Shown: in pieces, positions 1-8,702 of the stretch
Numbering within the stretch: the first letter of the stretch is position 1
How the letters are laid out: each line of letters opens with the position of its first letter
Translations under genes and position numbers: made by a program
Notes under the pieces: generated by a model
What the model was told of the DNA's origin: nothing
Seen by the model: the letters and a program-made list of their open reading frames with translations, nothing else
The model's database searches: none
Source: Aliiroseovarius sp. F20344
GTDB taxonomy: Bacteria > Pseudomonadota > Alphaproteobacteria > Rhodobacterales > Rhodobacteraceae
Assembly (NCBI RefSeq): GCF_023016155.1
Contig: NZ_JALKBG010000006.1
Span: forward strand, 575,271-639,270
DNA: 64,000 nt
Direction of reading: 5' to 3'

Positions 1-755
1 AGCAGGTTCAGAAGGGTGAGAAAGAAGCGCGTCAGGCTAAGAAGGAAATGGTAGAAGCCAACCTTCGCCTCGTGATCTCGATCGCTAAAAAATACACGAA
101 CCGTGGCCTGCAATTCCTTGATCTTATTCAGGAAGGTAACATCGGCCTGATGAAGGCGGTGGACAAGTTTGAATACCGTCGCGGTTATAAGTTCTCGACC
201 TATGCGACATGGTGGATCCGTCAGGCGATCACGCGTTCGATCGCGGACCAAGCCCGCACGATCCGTATCCCGGTTCACATGATCGAAACGATCAACAAAC
301 TGGTCCGGACTGGTCGTCAGATGCTTCACGAAATCGGTCGCGAACCGACACCGGAGGAACTGGCCGAAAAGCTGCAAATGCCGCTTGAGAAAGTGCGCAA
401 GGTGATGAAGATCGCCAAAGAGCCGATCTCTCTGGAAACACCGATTGGCGACGAGGAAGACAGCCAACTGGGTGACTTTATCGAGGACAAGAATGCCGTG
501 CTGCCTTTGGACAGCGCCATTCAGGAAAACCTCAAGGAAACTACGACCCGCGTGCTAGCTTCGCTCACTCCGCGTGAAGAACGTGTGCTTCGGATGCGCT
601 TTGGTATCGGCATGAACACCGACCACACGCTGGAAGAAGTGGGCCAACAATTCAGCGTGACCCGCGAACGTATTCGCCAGATCGAGGCGAAAGCGCTGCG
701 CAAACTGAAGCACCCAAGCCGCTCGCGCAAACTGCGCAGTTTCTTGGATCAGTAA
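1..755 (+). CDS. rpoD: RNA polymerase primary sigma factor RpoD, C-terminal part (5' end outside window)
   Basis: The reading frame is open from the first bases (phase set by base 3) and runs without a start codon to the stop at 753-755, so only the C-terminal ~250 residues of the housekeeping sigma-70 factor are present. Visible are region 2 ([32 protein letters not shown], and the -10-binding [20 protein letters not shown]), region 3 ([14 protein letters not shown]) and region 4 with the -35-recognising helix ([20 protein letters not shown]), ending in the typical [18 protein letters not shown] tail. It directs core RNA polymerase to most promoters. A strong intrinsic terminator follows directly. 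The identity is not in doubt; the missing N-terminal region 1 cannot be judged. Confidence 0.97.
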   Translation, partial: QVQKGEKEARQAKKEMVEANLRLVISIAKKYTNRGLQFLDLIQEGNIGLMKAVDKFEYRRGYKFSTYATWWIRQAITRSIADQARTIRIPVHMIETINKLVRTGRQMLHEIGREPTPEELAEKLQMPLEKVRKVMKIAKEPISLETPIGDEEDSQLGDFIEDKNAVLPLDSAIQENLKETTTRVLASLTPREERVLRMRFGIGMNTDHTLEEVGQQFSVTRERIRQIEAKALRKLKHPSRSRKLRSFLDQ

Positions 756-777
756 CAGCTTTCACAGTCTTTTAGAG

Positions 778-808
778 AACGCCCTGCAATTTGCGGGGCG
801 TTTTATTT
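778..808 (+). terminator. Intrinsic terminator of rpoD
   Basis: An inverted repeat (ACGCCC...GGGCGT, extended inward by GCA/TGC) is followed by TTTTATTTT, 25 bases after the rpoD stop codon. This is a standard rho-independent terminator. Confidence 0.85.
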
Positions 809-1362
809 TCAGCCGTATGTGCAGCTCCGATCAAGGCAGGCTTGCTGAGTGATTCCTTGTCGGTTAGGCCACAGACGGCTGGATGTGACGCACCTCCACC
901 TATGCCAGAATTGATCTATTTCCACCTCTACCCAGCGGACACAATTCTTCGACGAGAACAGATTGTTTCCCTAAATTTGAACAAAAAAGCCCTCCTTAGG
1001 ATTTAAAAATGTGGCGGTTTGTGGCAGGAATGTGGCGGGGAAATGTTCACGTCAGTCTATTTTGCTGACTTATACTGGGTAATTTGAAATGTATGATGTT
1101 GTGAGGGGAAAGCCATTGGCGCTGCAGCCAGATTGGCAAATTGAGACACCGCGCCGACGCGATGGGTTCGCGAATAAAGTATCGGCGGTTCGGTTGGGAC
1201 GATTGCTTGCGTTGAAAGCGCTTGAGAAACGCAAAAGCGAAGGCTTGGCTTCATGCCGCCCATCGTTTGCGCATTTCTAGGCGCAGTATCGAGAAGTCGA
1301 CTGAAGCCCGACACTGCCTTGCGTGCTTAACGTTGATCTGTTGCTTCAGCTTTGGCTAAAAC
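809..1362. other. Intergenic region of about 550 bp with no recognised gene
   Basis: No tRNA or known RNA was recognised. A 63-codon ORF (1089-1280, plus strand) is preceded by a weak promoter-like TTATACT near 1070-1076 but has no Shine-Dalgarno sequence and no recognisable domain; a good terminator lies downstream at 1364-1400. Two similar words, AATGTGGCGG, occur at 1007-1040. It may be a short transcription unit or simply decayed sequence. Confidence 0.4.
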
Positions 1363-1363
1363 A

Positions 1364-1400
1364 AAACCGGTGACGCATTTGCGCACCGGTTTCGTTTTTT
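1364..1400 (+). terminator. Strong intrinsic terminator
   Basis: AAACCGGTG...CACCGGTTT forms a 9-bp stem, extended inside by CGCA/TGCG, followed by CGTTTTTTC. It ends 13 bases before the yjbQ start and no convincing gene lies directly upstream, so what it terminates is unknown (possibly a transcript from the 1070-1280 region). Confidence 0.8.
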
Positions 1401-1412
1401 CGGGGTACCTAA

Positions 1413-1832
1413 ATGGCCAACATGTTTGAGATCACCACGCATGGAGCGGGACTGTATGAGTTCACCGACCAAGTGACATCTTGGTTGCGAGCGCAGAATA
1501 CGAGTGATGGATTGCTGACCTTGTTTGTGCGCCACACATCTTGTTCGCTGCTCATCCAAGAAAATGCGGACCCTGAGGTTCAAACAGACCTGAACAACTT
1601 CTTTTCACGATTGGTACCGCCCAGCACGGATCCAACGATGAGCTATCTGACACATACTTATGAGGGGCCGGATGATATGCCCGCGCATATTAAATCCGCG
1701 CTGCTGCCCGTGAATCTGTCGATCCCTGTCCATGACGGGCGGCTTATGCTGGGAGCATGGCAGGGGATCTATTTGTTCGAGCACCGCACGGCCCCGCATC
1801 GGCGGCAGGTGGCTGGGCATCTGTCTACCTGA
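1413..1832 (+). CDS. YjbQ family protein (UPF0047; secondary thiamine-phosphate synthase-like)
   Basis: The 139-residue protein shows the complete UPF0047/YjbQ fold signature: SDGLLTLFVRHTSCSLLIQENADPEV near residues 32-56, a central YLTHTYEGPDDMPAHIKSAL with the conserved histidines, and the closing LMLGAWQGIYLFEHR. Family members have a weak thiamine-phosphate synthase activity in E. coli; the physiological role is unsettled. Length matches the family. The ATG at 1413 fits the family N-terminus; no strong Shine-Dalgarno is visible. The gene appears monocistronic, preceded by a terminator and ending at a convergent terminator shared with the dodecin gene. Confidence 0.9.
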   Translation: MANMFEITTHGAGLYEFTDQVTSWLRAQNTSDGLLTLFVRHTSCSLLIQENADPEVQTDLNNFFSRLVPPSTDPTMSYLTHTYEGPDDMPAHIKSALLPVNLSIPVHDGRLMLGAWQGIYLFEHRTAPHRRQVAGHLST

Positions 1833-1846
1833 TGGATAAACATAAG

Positions 1847-1886
1847 AACGCGCCGCAATTCGGTTCGACTGCAGCGCGTTGTCTTT
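1847..1886. terminator. Putative bidirectional terminator between yjbQ-like gene and dodecin
   Basis: AACGCGC (1847-1853) pairs with GCGCGTT (1874-1880) and is followed by GTCTTTTGT. It lies in the gap between two convergent genes. The loop is long (about 20 nt), so confidence is moderate. Confidence 0.55.
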
Positions 1887-1898
1887 TGTGTGGATGGA

Positions 1899-2102
1899 TC
1901 AGCCTTCCAGTACGAACGTTACCATCAGGTTCACCTGATAGTGTTCAATCTTGCCATCTTTGACCGATACGGATTGTTCTTTCACCCAAGCGCTCACCAC
2001 GTTGCGCAGGGTTTTTGCGGCGCGTTCAACGCCAGTTTCAACCGCATCGTCGAAGCTTTTCTTTGATGTTGCTGAGATTTCGGTAACTCGTGCTACGGAC
2101 AT
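1899..2102 (-). CDS. Dodecin family flavin-binding protein
   Basis: The 67-residue protein matches dodecin over its full length: SVARVTEISATSKKSFDDAVE at the N-terminus, the helix ending in AWVKEQSVSV and the final strands IEHYQVNLMVTFVLE. Dodecins assemble into hollow dodecamers that bind pairs of flavins between tryptophan residues (here the W of SAWVKEQ) and are thought to buffer free FMN, FAD or lumichrome. AGGAGG lies just upstream of the ATG. It sits next to the nrdR-rib cluster, which agrees with a flavin-related role, but the two are divergently transcribed. Confidence 0.92.
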   Translation of the reverse strand: MSVARVTEISATSKKSFDDAVETGVERAAKTLRNVVSAWVKEQSVSVKDGKIEHYQVNLMVTFVLEG

Positions 2103-2318
2103 TTCTGGTCCTCCTGTTGTTCAGATTACGCAAGTATTTGAGTTATATCACAGGCCGACAGGGGAGTATTTTCAGCCATTCCCACTTGACGCCTAGCAGG
2201 CCTTATCTTGGTGTGTGCAATTCGGGCTACACAAGACTTAGAGGCTGGCCTATAGTGCCTGTGGATAAGTGGTCATAGACCCACACCCACATGGTTCAGT
2301 GAAGGAAGGGGATCGCCC

Positions 2319-2792
2319 ATGCGCTGTCCGTTTTGCGGAAATATCGACACTCAGGTAAAAGACAGCCGCCCAGCCGAGGATCACGTTGCGATCCGACGCC
2401 GCCGCTTTTGTCCGGCTTGCGGGGGGCGGTTTACCACCTATGAACGCGTGCAATTGCGCGATCTTGTGGTGATAAAATCCAACGGTCGCCGTGAAGACTT
2501 CGACCGTGAAAAACTAGAGCGCTCGATCCGTATATCGATGCAGAAACGCCCGGTTGAACCAGAGCGGATTGATCAGATGATCTCGGGCATTGTGCGGCGT
2601 TTGGAAAGTATGGGCGAAACAGACATTCAGTCCAAGACGATCGGTGAGATCGTGATGGAGGCTTTGGCCCGGATTGACACCGTTGCCTATGTGCGCTTTG
2701 CCAGCGTTTACAAAAACTTCCAAGCCGCTGATGATTTCGACAAATTTGTCAGCGAGTTGCGACCGGACATCCCGCCAGAAGACAACGAGTAG
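2319..2792 (+). CDS. nrdR: Transcriptional repressor NrdR
   Basis: NrdR is the zinc-ribbon/ATP-cone repressor of ribonucleotide reductase genes. The N-terminal zinc ribbon is intact (CPFCG at residues 3-7 and CPACG near 31-35), followed by the FTTYERVQ linker and an ATP-cone domain ([21 protein letters not shown]). At 157 residues the length is standard. The ATG at 2319 is preceded by AAGGAAGGGG. The gene is first in a nrdR-ribD pair with only four bases between stop and next start, the usual alphaproteobacterial arrangement. Confidence 0.96.
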   Translation: MRCPFCGNIDTQVKDSRPAEDHVAIRRRRFCPACGGRFTTYERVQLRDLVVIKSNGRREDFDREKLERSIRISMQKRPVEPERIDQMISGIVRRLESMGETDIQSKTIGEIVMEALARIDTVAYVRFASVYKNFQAADDFDKFVSELRPDIPPEDNE

Positions 2793-2796
2793 ACCC

Positions 2797-3915
2797 ATGA
2801 CAGCAGACAAGACGGGCGCGGATAACAGGTTTTTGCGCTTGGCTCTGTCGCTTGCCCGGCGTGGGCTTGGGCGTGTTTGGCCCAATCCTGCGGTGGGCTG
2901 TGTGATTGTGCGTGATGACCGGATTATCGGCCGTGGTTGGACGCAGCCGGGGGGACGGCCCCATGCGGAAACAGTTGCGCTTGCTCAGGCAGGGGGAGCT
3001 GCGCAAGGAGCCACTGCTTATGTCACGCTGGAACCCTGTGCCCATCACGGAAAAACGCCGCCCTGTGCCGACACACTTATCAAGGCGGGTGTCGCGCGTG
3101 TGGTCTGTGCATTGGGTGATCCTGATCCGCGTGTGGATGGGGGCGGTTTCGATATGCTCCGCGCGGCGGGCATCGAAGTTGTAACGGGCCTCTGCGAGGA
3201 TGAAGCGCACGTAGACCAGGCCGGCTTCTTAAGCCGGGTGACCCGTGGTCGCCCCATGATGACGCTGAAACTCGCCAGCAGCTTTGACGGGCGCATCGCA
3301 ACAGCCAGCGGTGAAAGCCAATGGATCACAGGGCCCGCCGCGCGCCGCCATGTGCATGCAATGCGCGCAAACCATGATGCGGTGATGGTCGGGGCAGGTA
3401 CGGCCCGTGATGATGATCCGTCGCTAACAGTGCGTGGGCTGGGAATTGAACACCAACCGGTGCGGGTGGTTTTATCCCGGCATTTGGACCTTCCGCTGGA
3501 CAGCAAACTTGCGAAATCCGCAAAAGAAATTCCTATATGGATTTGCCATGGTCGCCGTGCCGCGCCCGAGCTGATTTCGGTCTGGAAAGACATCGGCGCC
3601 ACATTGATCGAGGTGGACGAGGCGCAGGCGACGTTGGACCCAACATCGGTTCTTGAGGCTCTGGGCGCGCGTGGCCTGACCCGTGTCTATTGCGAAGGTG
3701 GCGGTGGGGTGGCCGCGTCTTTTCTTATGGCGGGAATGGTCGACGAGCTTGTGGGCTATGGCGCGGGGCTGGCCATTGGTGCCGAAGGGCGACCGTCTTT
3801 GGCTGCAATGGGGCTAAGCAGATTGGCCGAGGCCCCCAGATTTGAGCTGGTCGAGTGTCGCGACATAGGTGGCGATGTCTTGCACCGTTGGCGCGCGACA
3901 CCATCAACGCCATAG
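2797..3915 (+). CDS. ribD: Bifunctional riboflavin biosynthesis protein RibD (deaminase/reductase)
   Basis: RibD deaminates diaminohydroxyphosphoribosylamino-pyrimidine and then reduces the ribosyl chain. The N-terminal deaminase carries the zinc motif HAE (GGRPHAETVAL) and PCAHHGKTPPC; the C-terminal reductase starts near RPMMTLKLASSFDGRIA and includes ESQWITG and VYCEGGGGVAASF. I chose the ATG at 2797 (372 residues): it follows nrdR by four bases and fits the family N-terminus, whereas the longer frame overlaps nrdR. The 3' end overlaps the convergent kpsC gene by 12 bases. ribE, normally next, is displaced by about 4.8 kb of capsule genes. Confidence 0.95.
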   Translation: MTADKTGADNRFLRLALSLARRGLGRVWPNPAVGCVIVRDDRIIGRGWTQPGGRPHAETVALAQAGGAAQGATAYVTLEPCAHHGKTPPCADTLIKAGVARVVCALGDPDPRVDGGGFDMLRAAGIEVVTGLCEDEAHVDQAGFLSRVTRGRPMMTLKLASSFDGRIATASGESQWITGPAARRHVHAMRANHDAVMVGAGTARDDDPSLTVRGLGIEHQPVRVVLSRHLDLPLDSKLAKSAKEIPIWICHGRRAAPELISVWKDIGATLIEVDEAQATLDPTSVLEALGARGLTRVYCEGGGGVAASFLMAGMVDELVGYGAGLAIGAEGRPSLAAMGLSRLAEAPRFELVECRDIGGDVLHRWRATPSTP

Positions 3916-5922
3916 ATAGGCGTAGCTGGCGAAGACCCCCTGTAATTTGGCAAGCATCCGCGTACCGGGTCGCCCTTTGGGCAGATCACCGGACGCAAGA
4001 CGATCCACAATCACTTCGACCGGACAAGCTGTTTTGGTGATTGGATCGAAATAGCGCGGATAGTCGATCAGCACAGCATGAGCGAGAGCAATCAGATCAG
4101 GGCGCGCTTGTCGCCTGTCCGGCACCTGACCCAGATCTGTCGTCAGGCCCCAACCGGCATAGAAGGGCGCCCCCAGACAGGTCACAGACACCCCGCGCAG
4201 CAGCGCTTCGAACCCCATGGTGGAGGTCATGGTCCACAGCGCATCAACATGCTCCAACAGCGCGATGGGATCAGATTCATCCGCGATCAAGTCTGCATAG
4301 CGCAAAGCCTCATCCGCCGGAATGCGTCCCTCGCGCAACCCGGCTTCGACGTCCGGATGTGGCTTATAGATGATCACGGCGTCGGGATTGTCGGCGCGCA
4401 CCCGTTTGAGCAAACCCAGATTGGTTGCAACCGTTGAAGTGCCCAGCTTGATCGAGGCATCGTCTTCCACCTGCCCCGGCACAAGAATGCGGTTGCCCGA
4501 CGGCAGTTCGTCAAGGCCAGCAGGCAGTGGACGATCCAGATTGTATTTCCCCAGCCGGTTTTGCGTGATGCGCTCAATCAAACGCGCGGCCCGTTCGCGG
4601 GCGTGGTCGGGCAGGGTGGTGGCATTCGCAATGTGTTGCTCCAGCCTGCTTTCGCGCGCAGGGTCATAATAAATTCCCAGATCATCCCGAACCAAAGACA
4701 AGGGTGGGGTAAGCTCTGCCCCCAACCCGCGCGAACGCAAGAACCCGTCTTCGATGCGCAGGGGGACTTGGTGCGTGTTGTGTTCCGGCGTCTCTTTCCC
4801 AGCCCAAACCATCAGCGGGCGTTCAAGTGTCTCGGCCCCATTTGCAGCGCGCGCGCCATCGTCGTCAAACACCATGGCGGTGTCCGCCTTAAAGAACTCG
4901 GCCAGTGGGCGGCGTTTCCACAGGCGCATTCCGCTGGCGACATAGCCTTGCCTGTCTTCACGCCATGCCCGCGCGCGCGCTTCTAACGTGTCCAACACCT
5001 GCTCAATTTCGCACAAGGTATCGCGGTAGGGATCGTACCAGGTGGGATAGATCATCATCGCAGCCGCAAACAGCTGCGGGCGGGTCAGCTTGCGATTGCG
5101 TCTGTTTACGGGCTGCCGATCCTCAGTCAGACCCCAGCCCGCATAGAAAGGCTGGCCGAACACCTGCGGCTTGTGCCCCGCCAAGATGGCTTCGAACCCC
5201 ATGCCGGAGCTGACGGTGTAGACAGCCATCGCCCCGTCAAGAAGCGCCCATGGGCTGACAGCGTCCGTGATCAGATGCACCTGTACATTTGCATCTTCGG
5301 GACCAAAATGACCGGTGCGGTGGCCGGCCTGCGTTTCGGGATGTGTCTTGATCAGAATGCGCGCATGGGGATGTTCCAGCCGTGCAGCGACCAACATGTC
5401 GCGGAATGTGGCCTTGGATGCGCCGCCATGACGGATCGACGCGTCCCCGGCGGTCTGATCCAGCACCAGAACATACGGCGCATCGGGAACCGGTCGTGAG
5501 GGCAGGAATGCGTTGTATTTGGACAGATGACCCGTTTTCATACGCTCAATTGCAACGCGCGCGCGGTTCAGCATTGAACTGTCATCCAGCGGGTCGTTCA
5601 TCAAGATGTGTTCCAGCCGCGAAGGGAGGGAGCCATCGAAATGCACTCCCATATCATCCAGCAAAAGACCCAACGGCGGCTCGCCGGACCGACCTGGCAG
5701 AACCGACCGTAAAAACGCGTCTTCGACGCGCAGGACGGGGGCTGCCTTTTTGGCGGCCACCGCCTCGCCCCGACCAGAGGTAGGGCTTTTGCCCCATGTG
5801 CCTACCCAGTCGTCGGCAGAGGGAACACCAAGACGGATTTTCCAACCTGAAAGTTCTAAGATCCGCTTGATGCGTGGTTGTGTCAGAAAGCCGCCATTGT
5901 AAACAAAAAGCCGCCGGGGCAT
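3904..5922 (-). CDS. kpsC: Capsule polysaccharide biosynthesis protein KpsC (dual beta-Kdo transferase)
   Basis: KpsC builds the poly-Kdo linker on which group 2-type capsules are assembled at the cytoplasmic face. The two glycosyltransferase halves are visible as a repeat: PLGLLLDDMGVHFDG/SRLEHIL and ILIKTHPET in the first, PLSLVRDDLGIYYDP/SRLEQHI and IIYKPHPDV in the second, each followed by an MGFEA(I/L)L.G...C/FG(A/Q)PFYAGWGLT block. The start is uncertain: TTG 5970 (688 aa), GTG 5964 or ATG 5922 (672 aa); homology begins at RRLFVYNGGFLTQPR, right after the ATG. A terminator-like hairpin spans that ATG (see separate entry). The gene is downstream of the export lipoprotein gene on the same strand and overlaps ribD tail-to-tail. 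Confidence 0.9.
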   Translation of the reverse strand: MPRRLFVYNGGFLTQPRIKRILELSGWKIRLGVPSADDWVGTWGKSPTSGRGEAVAAKKAAPVLRVEDAFLRSVLPGRSGEPPLGLLLDDMGVHFDGSLPSRLEHILMNDPLDDSSMLNRARVAIERMKTGHLSKYNAFLPSRPVPDAPYVLVLDQTAGDASIRHGGASKATFRDMLVAARLEHPHARILIKTHPETQAGHRTGHFGPEDANVQVHLITDAVSPWALLDGAMAVYTVSSGMGFEAILAGHKPQVFGQPFYAGWGLTEDRQPVNRRNRKLTRPQLFAAAMMIYPTWYDPYRDTLCEIEQVLDTLEARARAWREDRQGYVASGMRLWKRRPLAEFFKADTAMVFDDDGARAANGAETLERPLMVWAGKETPEHNTHQVPLRIEDGFLRSRGLGAELTPPLSLVRDDLGIYYDPARESRLEQHIANATTLPDHARERAARLIERITQNRLGKYNLDRPLPAGLDELPSGNRILVPGQVEDDASIKLGTSTVATNLGLLKRVRADNPDAVIIYKPHPDVEAGLREGRIPADEALRYADLIADESDPIALLEHVDALWTMTSTMGFEALLRGVSVTCLGAPFYAGWGLTTDLGQVPDRRQARPDLIALAHAVLIDYPRYFDPITKTACPVEVIVDRLASGDLPKGRPGTRMLAKLQGVFASYAYLWR

Positions 5923-5939
5923 CTGCTGCCCGGCGGCTT
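5899..5939 (-). terminator. Terminator-like hairpin at the start of kpsC (possible attenuator)
   Basis: On the minus strand an 11-bp perfect stem AAGCCGCCGGG / CCCGGCGGCTT with a 10-nt loop is followed by TTTTTGTTT, the exact layout of an intrinsic terminator. It lies 40 bases after the stop of the upstream export gene and the candidate kpsC ATG (5920-5922) is in its loop, so it would both stop transcription and hide the start codon. Confidence 0.75.
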
Positions 5940-5978
5940 GTTTGGTTTTGCTATGATCGCCCACGGGCAATGGCCCGG

Positions 5979-7121
5979 TTATTCAGCAGCTAAGCTTTGA
6001 TTCAGTGCCGAAATCGAGCCTGCAGTGGCCAGCGTTCCAGTCAGGGCAGTCAGCACTTTCGACCACTGAACGTAGGGGGCTTCGGTCACATAAACCGTAT
6101 CGCCATCGCGGATCACAAAGTCGCGGGCCATGAACAAACCGTTGGTTTCGGTCAGGTTCAGGACATAGACCATGCGCTGAGGTCCACGCAGATCTGACCG
6201 GCGCAGAACGGCGTTGGCAACAACTGCGCTTTCGTTACGCAGCACAAATACACCAGTTGGATCTGCGGTCGCCGGGGACAATCCGCCAACTTGAGCAATC
6301 GCCTCAACCGCTGAAAGCGTCTGACTTTCAAAGCCAACGCGGCTTTGCGTGCCCGTGGCGCCAAGGGCGGTATAGGTACGTGTGTCAGCCTCGACCAGGA
6401 TGCGGTCGCCGCCCCGCAGGGCGATGTCCATGTTTGGATATCTGAACAGATCTTCGAACCAAATCTCACCTGAATTGCGGCCACGGATCACTTTCACTTT
6501 CGCAATCTCAGGCTCAATCGTCACGCCGCCTGCACGTGCAAGCATGGCGTTCAGAGTGCGGGTCGGACGTTCGATCGGATAGACACCCTGCCCACCAACT
6601 GCACCCGAGATCGAGACAGTTGCCCCATCGCCAGCCATCCGGCGCACGGTGACCTGCGGATCAGGCGTTTGTTCAGCAAGTTTGCTGGTGATCACGCGAC
6701 GAATGGCTTCGGGCGAATTTCCGGCGGCTTTAACGCGACCGGCATAGGGAATGAAGATATTACCAGCGCCATCAACTTGAACCTGTTCAAGCGTTGCCGG
6801 GGCACCTGCTGTTGTCAGGATACCGTCTTCAACGTTTTCCCAGATCGAGATTCCAAGAACGTCACCGGGGCGAATAGTGTCAGAACCGACAACGCCACTG
6901 TTCTGAAAATCTTTGCTGAACCCGATCGCAGGAACTTGGGCCGCCTCGCGTGCGACGCGTGTGTCAACGTCAACGATATAGGCATCGCCATTCTTCTGGA
7001 CAGAACCTGCGTAGATCTCTTGCTTGCTTGGACCACTGCGAGGTAGGCCACAAGCGGCAAGGGCTAACACTGCGCCGGCTAAGGCCAAGTGTTTGATCCA
7101 ATATGTTTTTTTAGCTTTCAC
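5979..7121 (-). CDS. Polysaccharide export outer-membrane lipoprotein (Wza/KpsD family)
   Basis: A 380-residue polysaccharide biosynthesis/export protein. The N-terminus is a lipoprotein signal (KHLALAGAVLALAAC, lipobox LAAC at about residue 24). The PES domain begins near TIRPGDVLGISIWENVE, and SLBB-like ligand domains follow (SISGAVGGQGVYPIERPTRTLNAMLARAGG and LSAVEAIAQVGGLSPATADPTGVFVLR). Such proteins form the outer-membrane channel for capsule. The start is GTG at 7121 preceded by AAGGGG. It lies between kpsS (upstream) and kpsC (downstream), so it takes the KpsD place; the ABC exporter genes kpsM, kpsT and kpsE are not in the window. Confidence 0.9.
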   Translation of the reverse strand: MKAKKTYWIKHLALAGAVLALAACGLPRSGPSKQEIYAGSVQKNGDAYIVDVDTRVAREAAQVPAIGFSKDFQNSGVVGSDTIRPGDVLGISIWENVEDGILTTAGAPATLEQVQVDGAGNIFIPYAGRVKAAGNSPEAIRRVITSKLAEQTPDPQVTVRRMAGDGATVSISGAVGGQGVYPIERPTRTLNAMLARAGGVTIEPEIAKVKVIRGRNSGEIWFEDLFRYPNMDIALRGGDRILVEADTRTYTALGATGTQSRVGFESQTLSAVEAIAQVGGLSPATADPTGVFVLRNESAVVANAVLRRSDLRGPQRMVYVLNLTETNGLFMARDFVIRDGDTVYVTEAPYVQWSKVLTALTGTLATAGSISALNQSLAAE

Positions 7122-7205
7122 CGCTCGACCCCTTCGTGGAGGTTTGATTCATTTTCTGCAATCTACAGCGAGACAAGATTGTTTTCTAGCTGGGAAGCGT
7201 TCCTC

Positions 7206-8498
7206 TTAGCTCACCACACTTAACTGTTGCCGTGGTGCCGCTGTGCCATATTCCAGAGCGTGATAAGGATCGTGTGGTGAAAGCATCATATCGACGACTT
7301 GCCGCAGCAACTGCCGCCGTCCTCGCGACGAATAAAAACCACCCGCTACCTGACTGGTTTCTAACAAAAAATGGCGATAATCGCGGTAGGCGCGTTTGTC
7401 AGGCCGGGTTGGGGATTCAAAGAACTCGGGCAAGGTTTGTTCGGACACAAATTCCGGTTTCGCATAGACTGCGTCCCCGAAAAGCTTTAGCGGAAGCCCA
7501 CGCCACAGAACCTGTTGCGCGGCGGTCGAGTTTATCGTGACGGATGACCGTGCGTGGTCGAGCAATTTCGCAAGCTTTCCGCCGCGCACGTAATGCACGC
7601 GGTTCTCGACGCCATACGTTTTGGCCAACCTGCGAATCTCGCGCTGTTGAGGCACACGCCCATCCTCGAGGGGGTGCGCTTTAAACACCAAGTGGTGATG
7701 GGTTGCAGCGCCCTTTGAGAAGTCAGAAATGACACGTTCCAAGAACTCGGTCATCGTGGTGAAGGGGCTGTGCATCTGGAAGCTGGAGTCATGTTCCAGC
7801 TGAAGCAGCGCAAGGTGATAGGGAAAGCCGCCATAACGGATGCGCAACGTGGCCGCGATGCGGTTGGCTGCTATCACAGGCATCAGTACAAGTCGTTGAA
7901 GGTAAAGAAGGAACTCTTTGCCAACGCTAAGCGATCTGTGCGGTTTGAAATTGCGATACTTCTGGTTCAGGAACATCACAAACCAGTGGTACAGCGCGCC
8001 GTAAAACACATGATGGCGCATGTCCCCCCAATGGGCGGGGGCTTCGGGAATGTCGGGTTCGGCATTTGCAAGAATGCGCTGCATGTCATCCACCGAATAC
8101 TCCATAAGGCGGGAGTTTCCGTTTGATCCGTCACGCTCGTAGGTCACCCAATAGGGTCGCAGATAGCCTTCTTCGAACACGTGAATGGTCAATCCCCGTG
8201 CGCGGGCTTGTTCCACGGCCTGCGCGTGGATCGGTCTGGTGTCGCCATACAGAACGATGTCGGTGATGTTGTGGGTGTCGACGATCTGCTCAAACCGCTC
8301 AGACCATTGGTCTTGCGTATCGGTGAAAGGGATAAAGTTTGATTTGTCGTGCCAGAAGGCCTGATCGCCGCGGTTAAACCCAACGCGCCAAACTTTCGCA
8401 CCGGAATGGCCCAGCATTTTGGCAAGGCGCCAACAGAAAGGCCCATGCGGACCCTGTAGGAATAAAAAATTTCGGTTCTCGCCCGTAATGCGCGCCAT
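7206..8498 (-). CDS. kpsS: Capsule biosynthesis protein KpsS (beta-Kdo transferase)
   Basis: KpsS adds the first Kdo residue of the poly-Kdo linker onto a phosphatidylglycerol acceptor; KpsC extends it. Family features: FLFLQGPHGPFCWRLAKML at the N-terminus, DIVLYGDTRPIHAQAVEQA, VFEEGYLRPYWVT, and the C-terminal VTINSTAAQQVLWRGLPLKLFGDAVYAKP. ATG 8498 (430 aa) has GGTGAG seven bases upstream and is preferred over GTG 8510. It is first in the minus-strand order kpsS-export lipoprotein-kpsC, divergent from ribE. Confidence 0.9.
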   Translation of the reverse strand: MARITGENRNFLFLQGPHGPFCWRLAKMLGHSGAKVWRVGFNRGDQAFWHDKSNFIPFTDTQDQWSERFEQIVDTHNITDIVLYGDTRPIHAQAVEQARARGLTIHVFEEGYLRPYWVTYERDGSNGNSRLMEYSVDDMQRILANAEPDIPEAPAHWGDMRHHVFYGALYHWFVMFLNQKYRNFKPHRSLSVGKEFLLYLQRLVLMPVIAANRIAATLRIRYGGFPYHLALLQLEHDSSFQMHSPFTTMTEFLERVISDFSKGAATHHHLVFKAHPLEDGRVPQQREIRRLAKTYGVENRVHYVRGGKLAKLLDHARSSVTINSTAAQQVLWRGLPLKLFGDAVYAKPEFVSEQTLPEFFESPTRPDKRAYRDYRHFLLETSQVAGGFYSSRGRRQLLRQVVDMMLSPHDPYHALEYGTAAPRQQLSVVS

Positions 8499-8702
8499 GC
8501 GGAAACTCACCAGATCGCTTCGTGACTGCGATGTTATAGAGATACGTGATGTTGGTTATAGGGGAATTAACAGGGGCTTGCGGCAAAAATTGGGCCAAGG
8601 TCAACGTTTTCGGGCGCGGGGCGCGACTGGTCGCATCCTGTCTTCAAACCCAAGGAGAATTCCTCTAGACCAATGCATGCAGATCGACGCAGGAGGCGAT
8701 TC

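Noticed and set aside
2674..2796. N-terminal extension of RibD from ATG 2674
   Set aside because: It overlaps nrdR in another frame and adds 41 residues not found in RibD; ATG 2797 is the natural start.
8511..8702. FMN riboswitch upstream of ribE
   Set aside because: The conserved RFN core segments are not present in this gap, nor before ribD or ribB.
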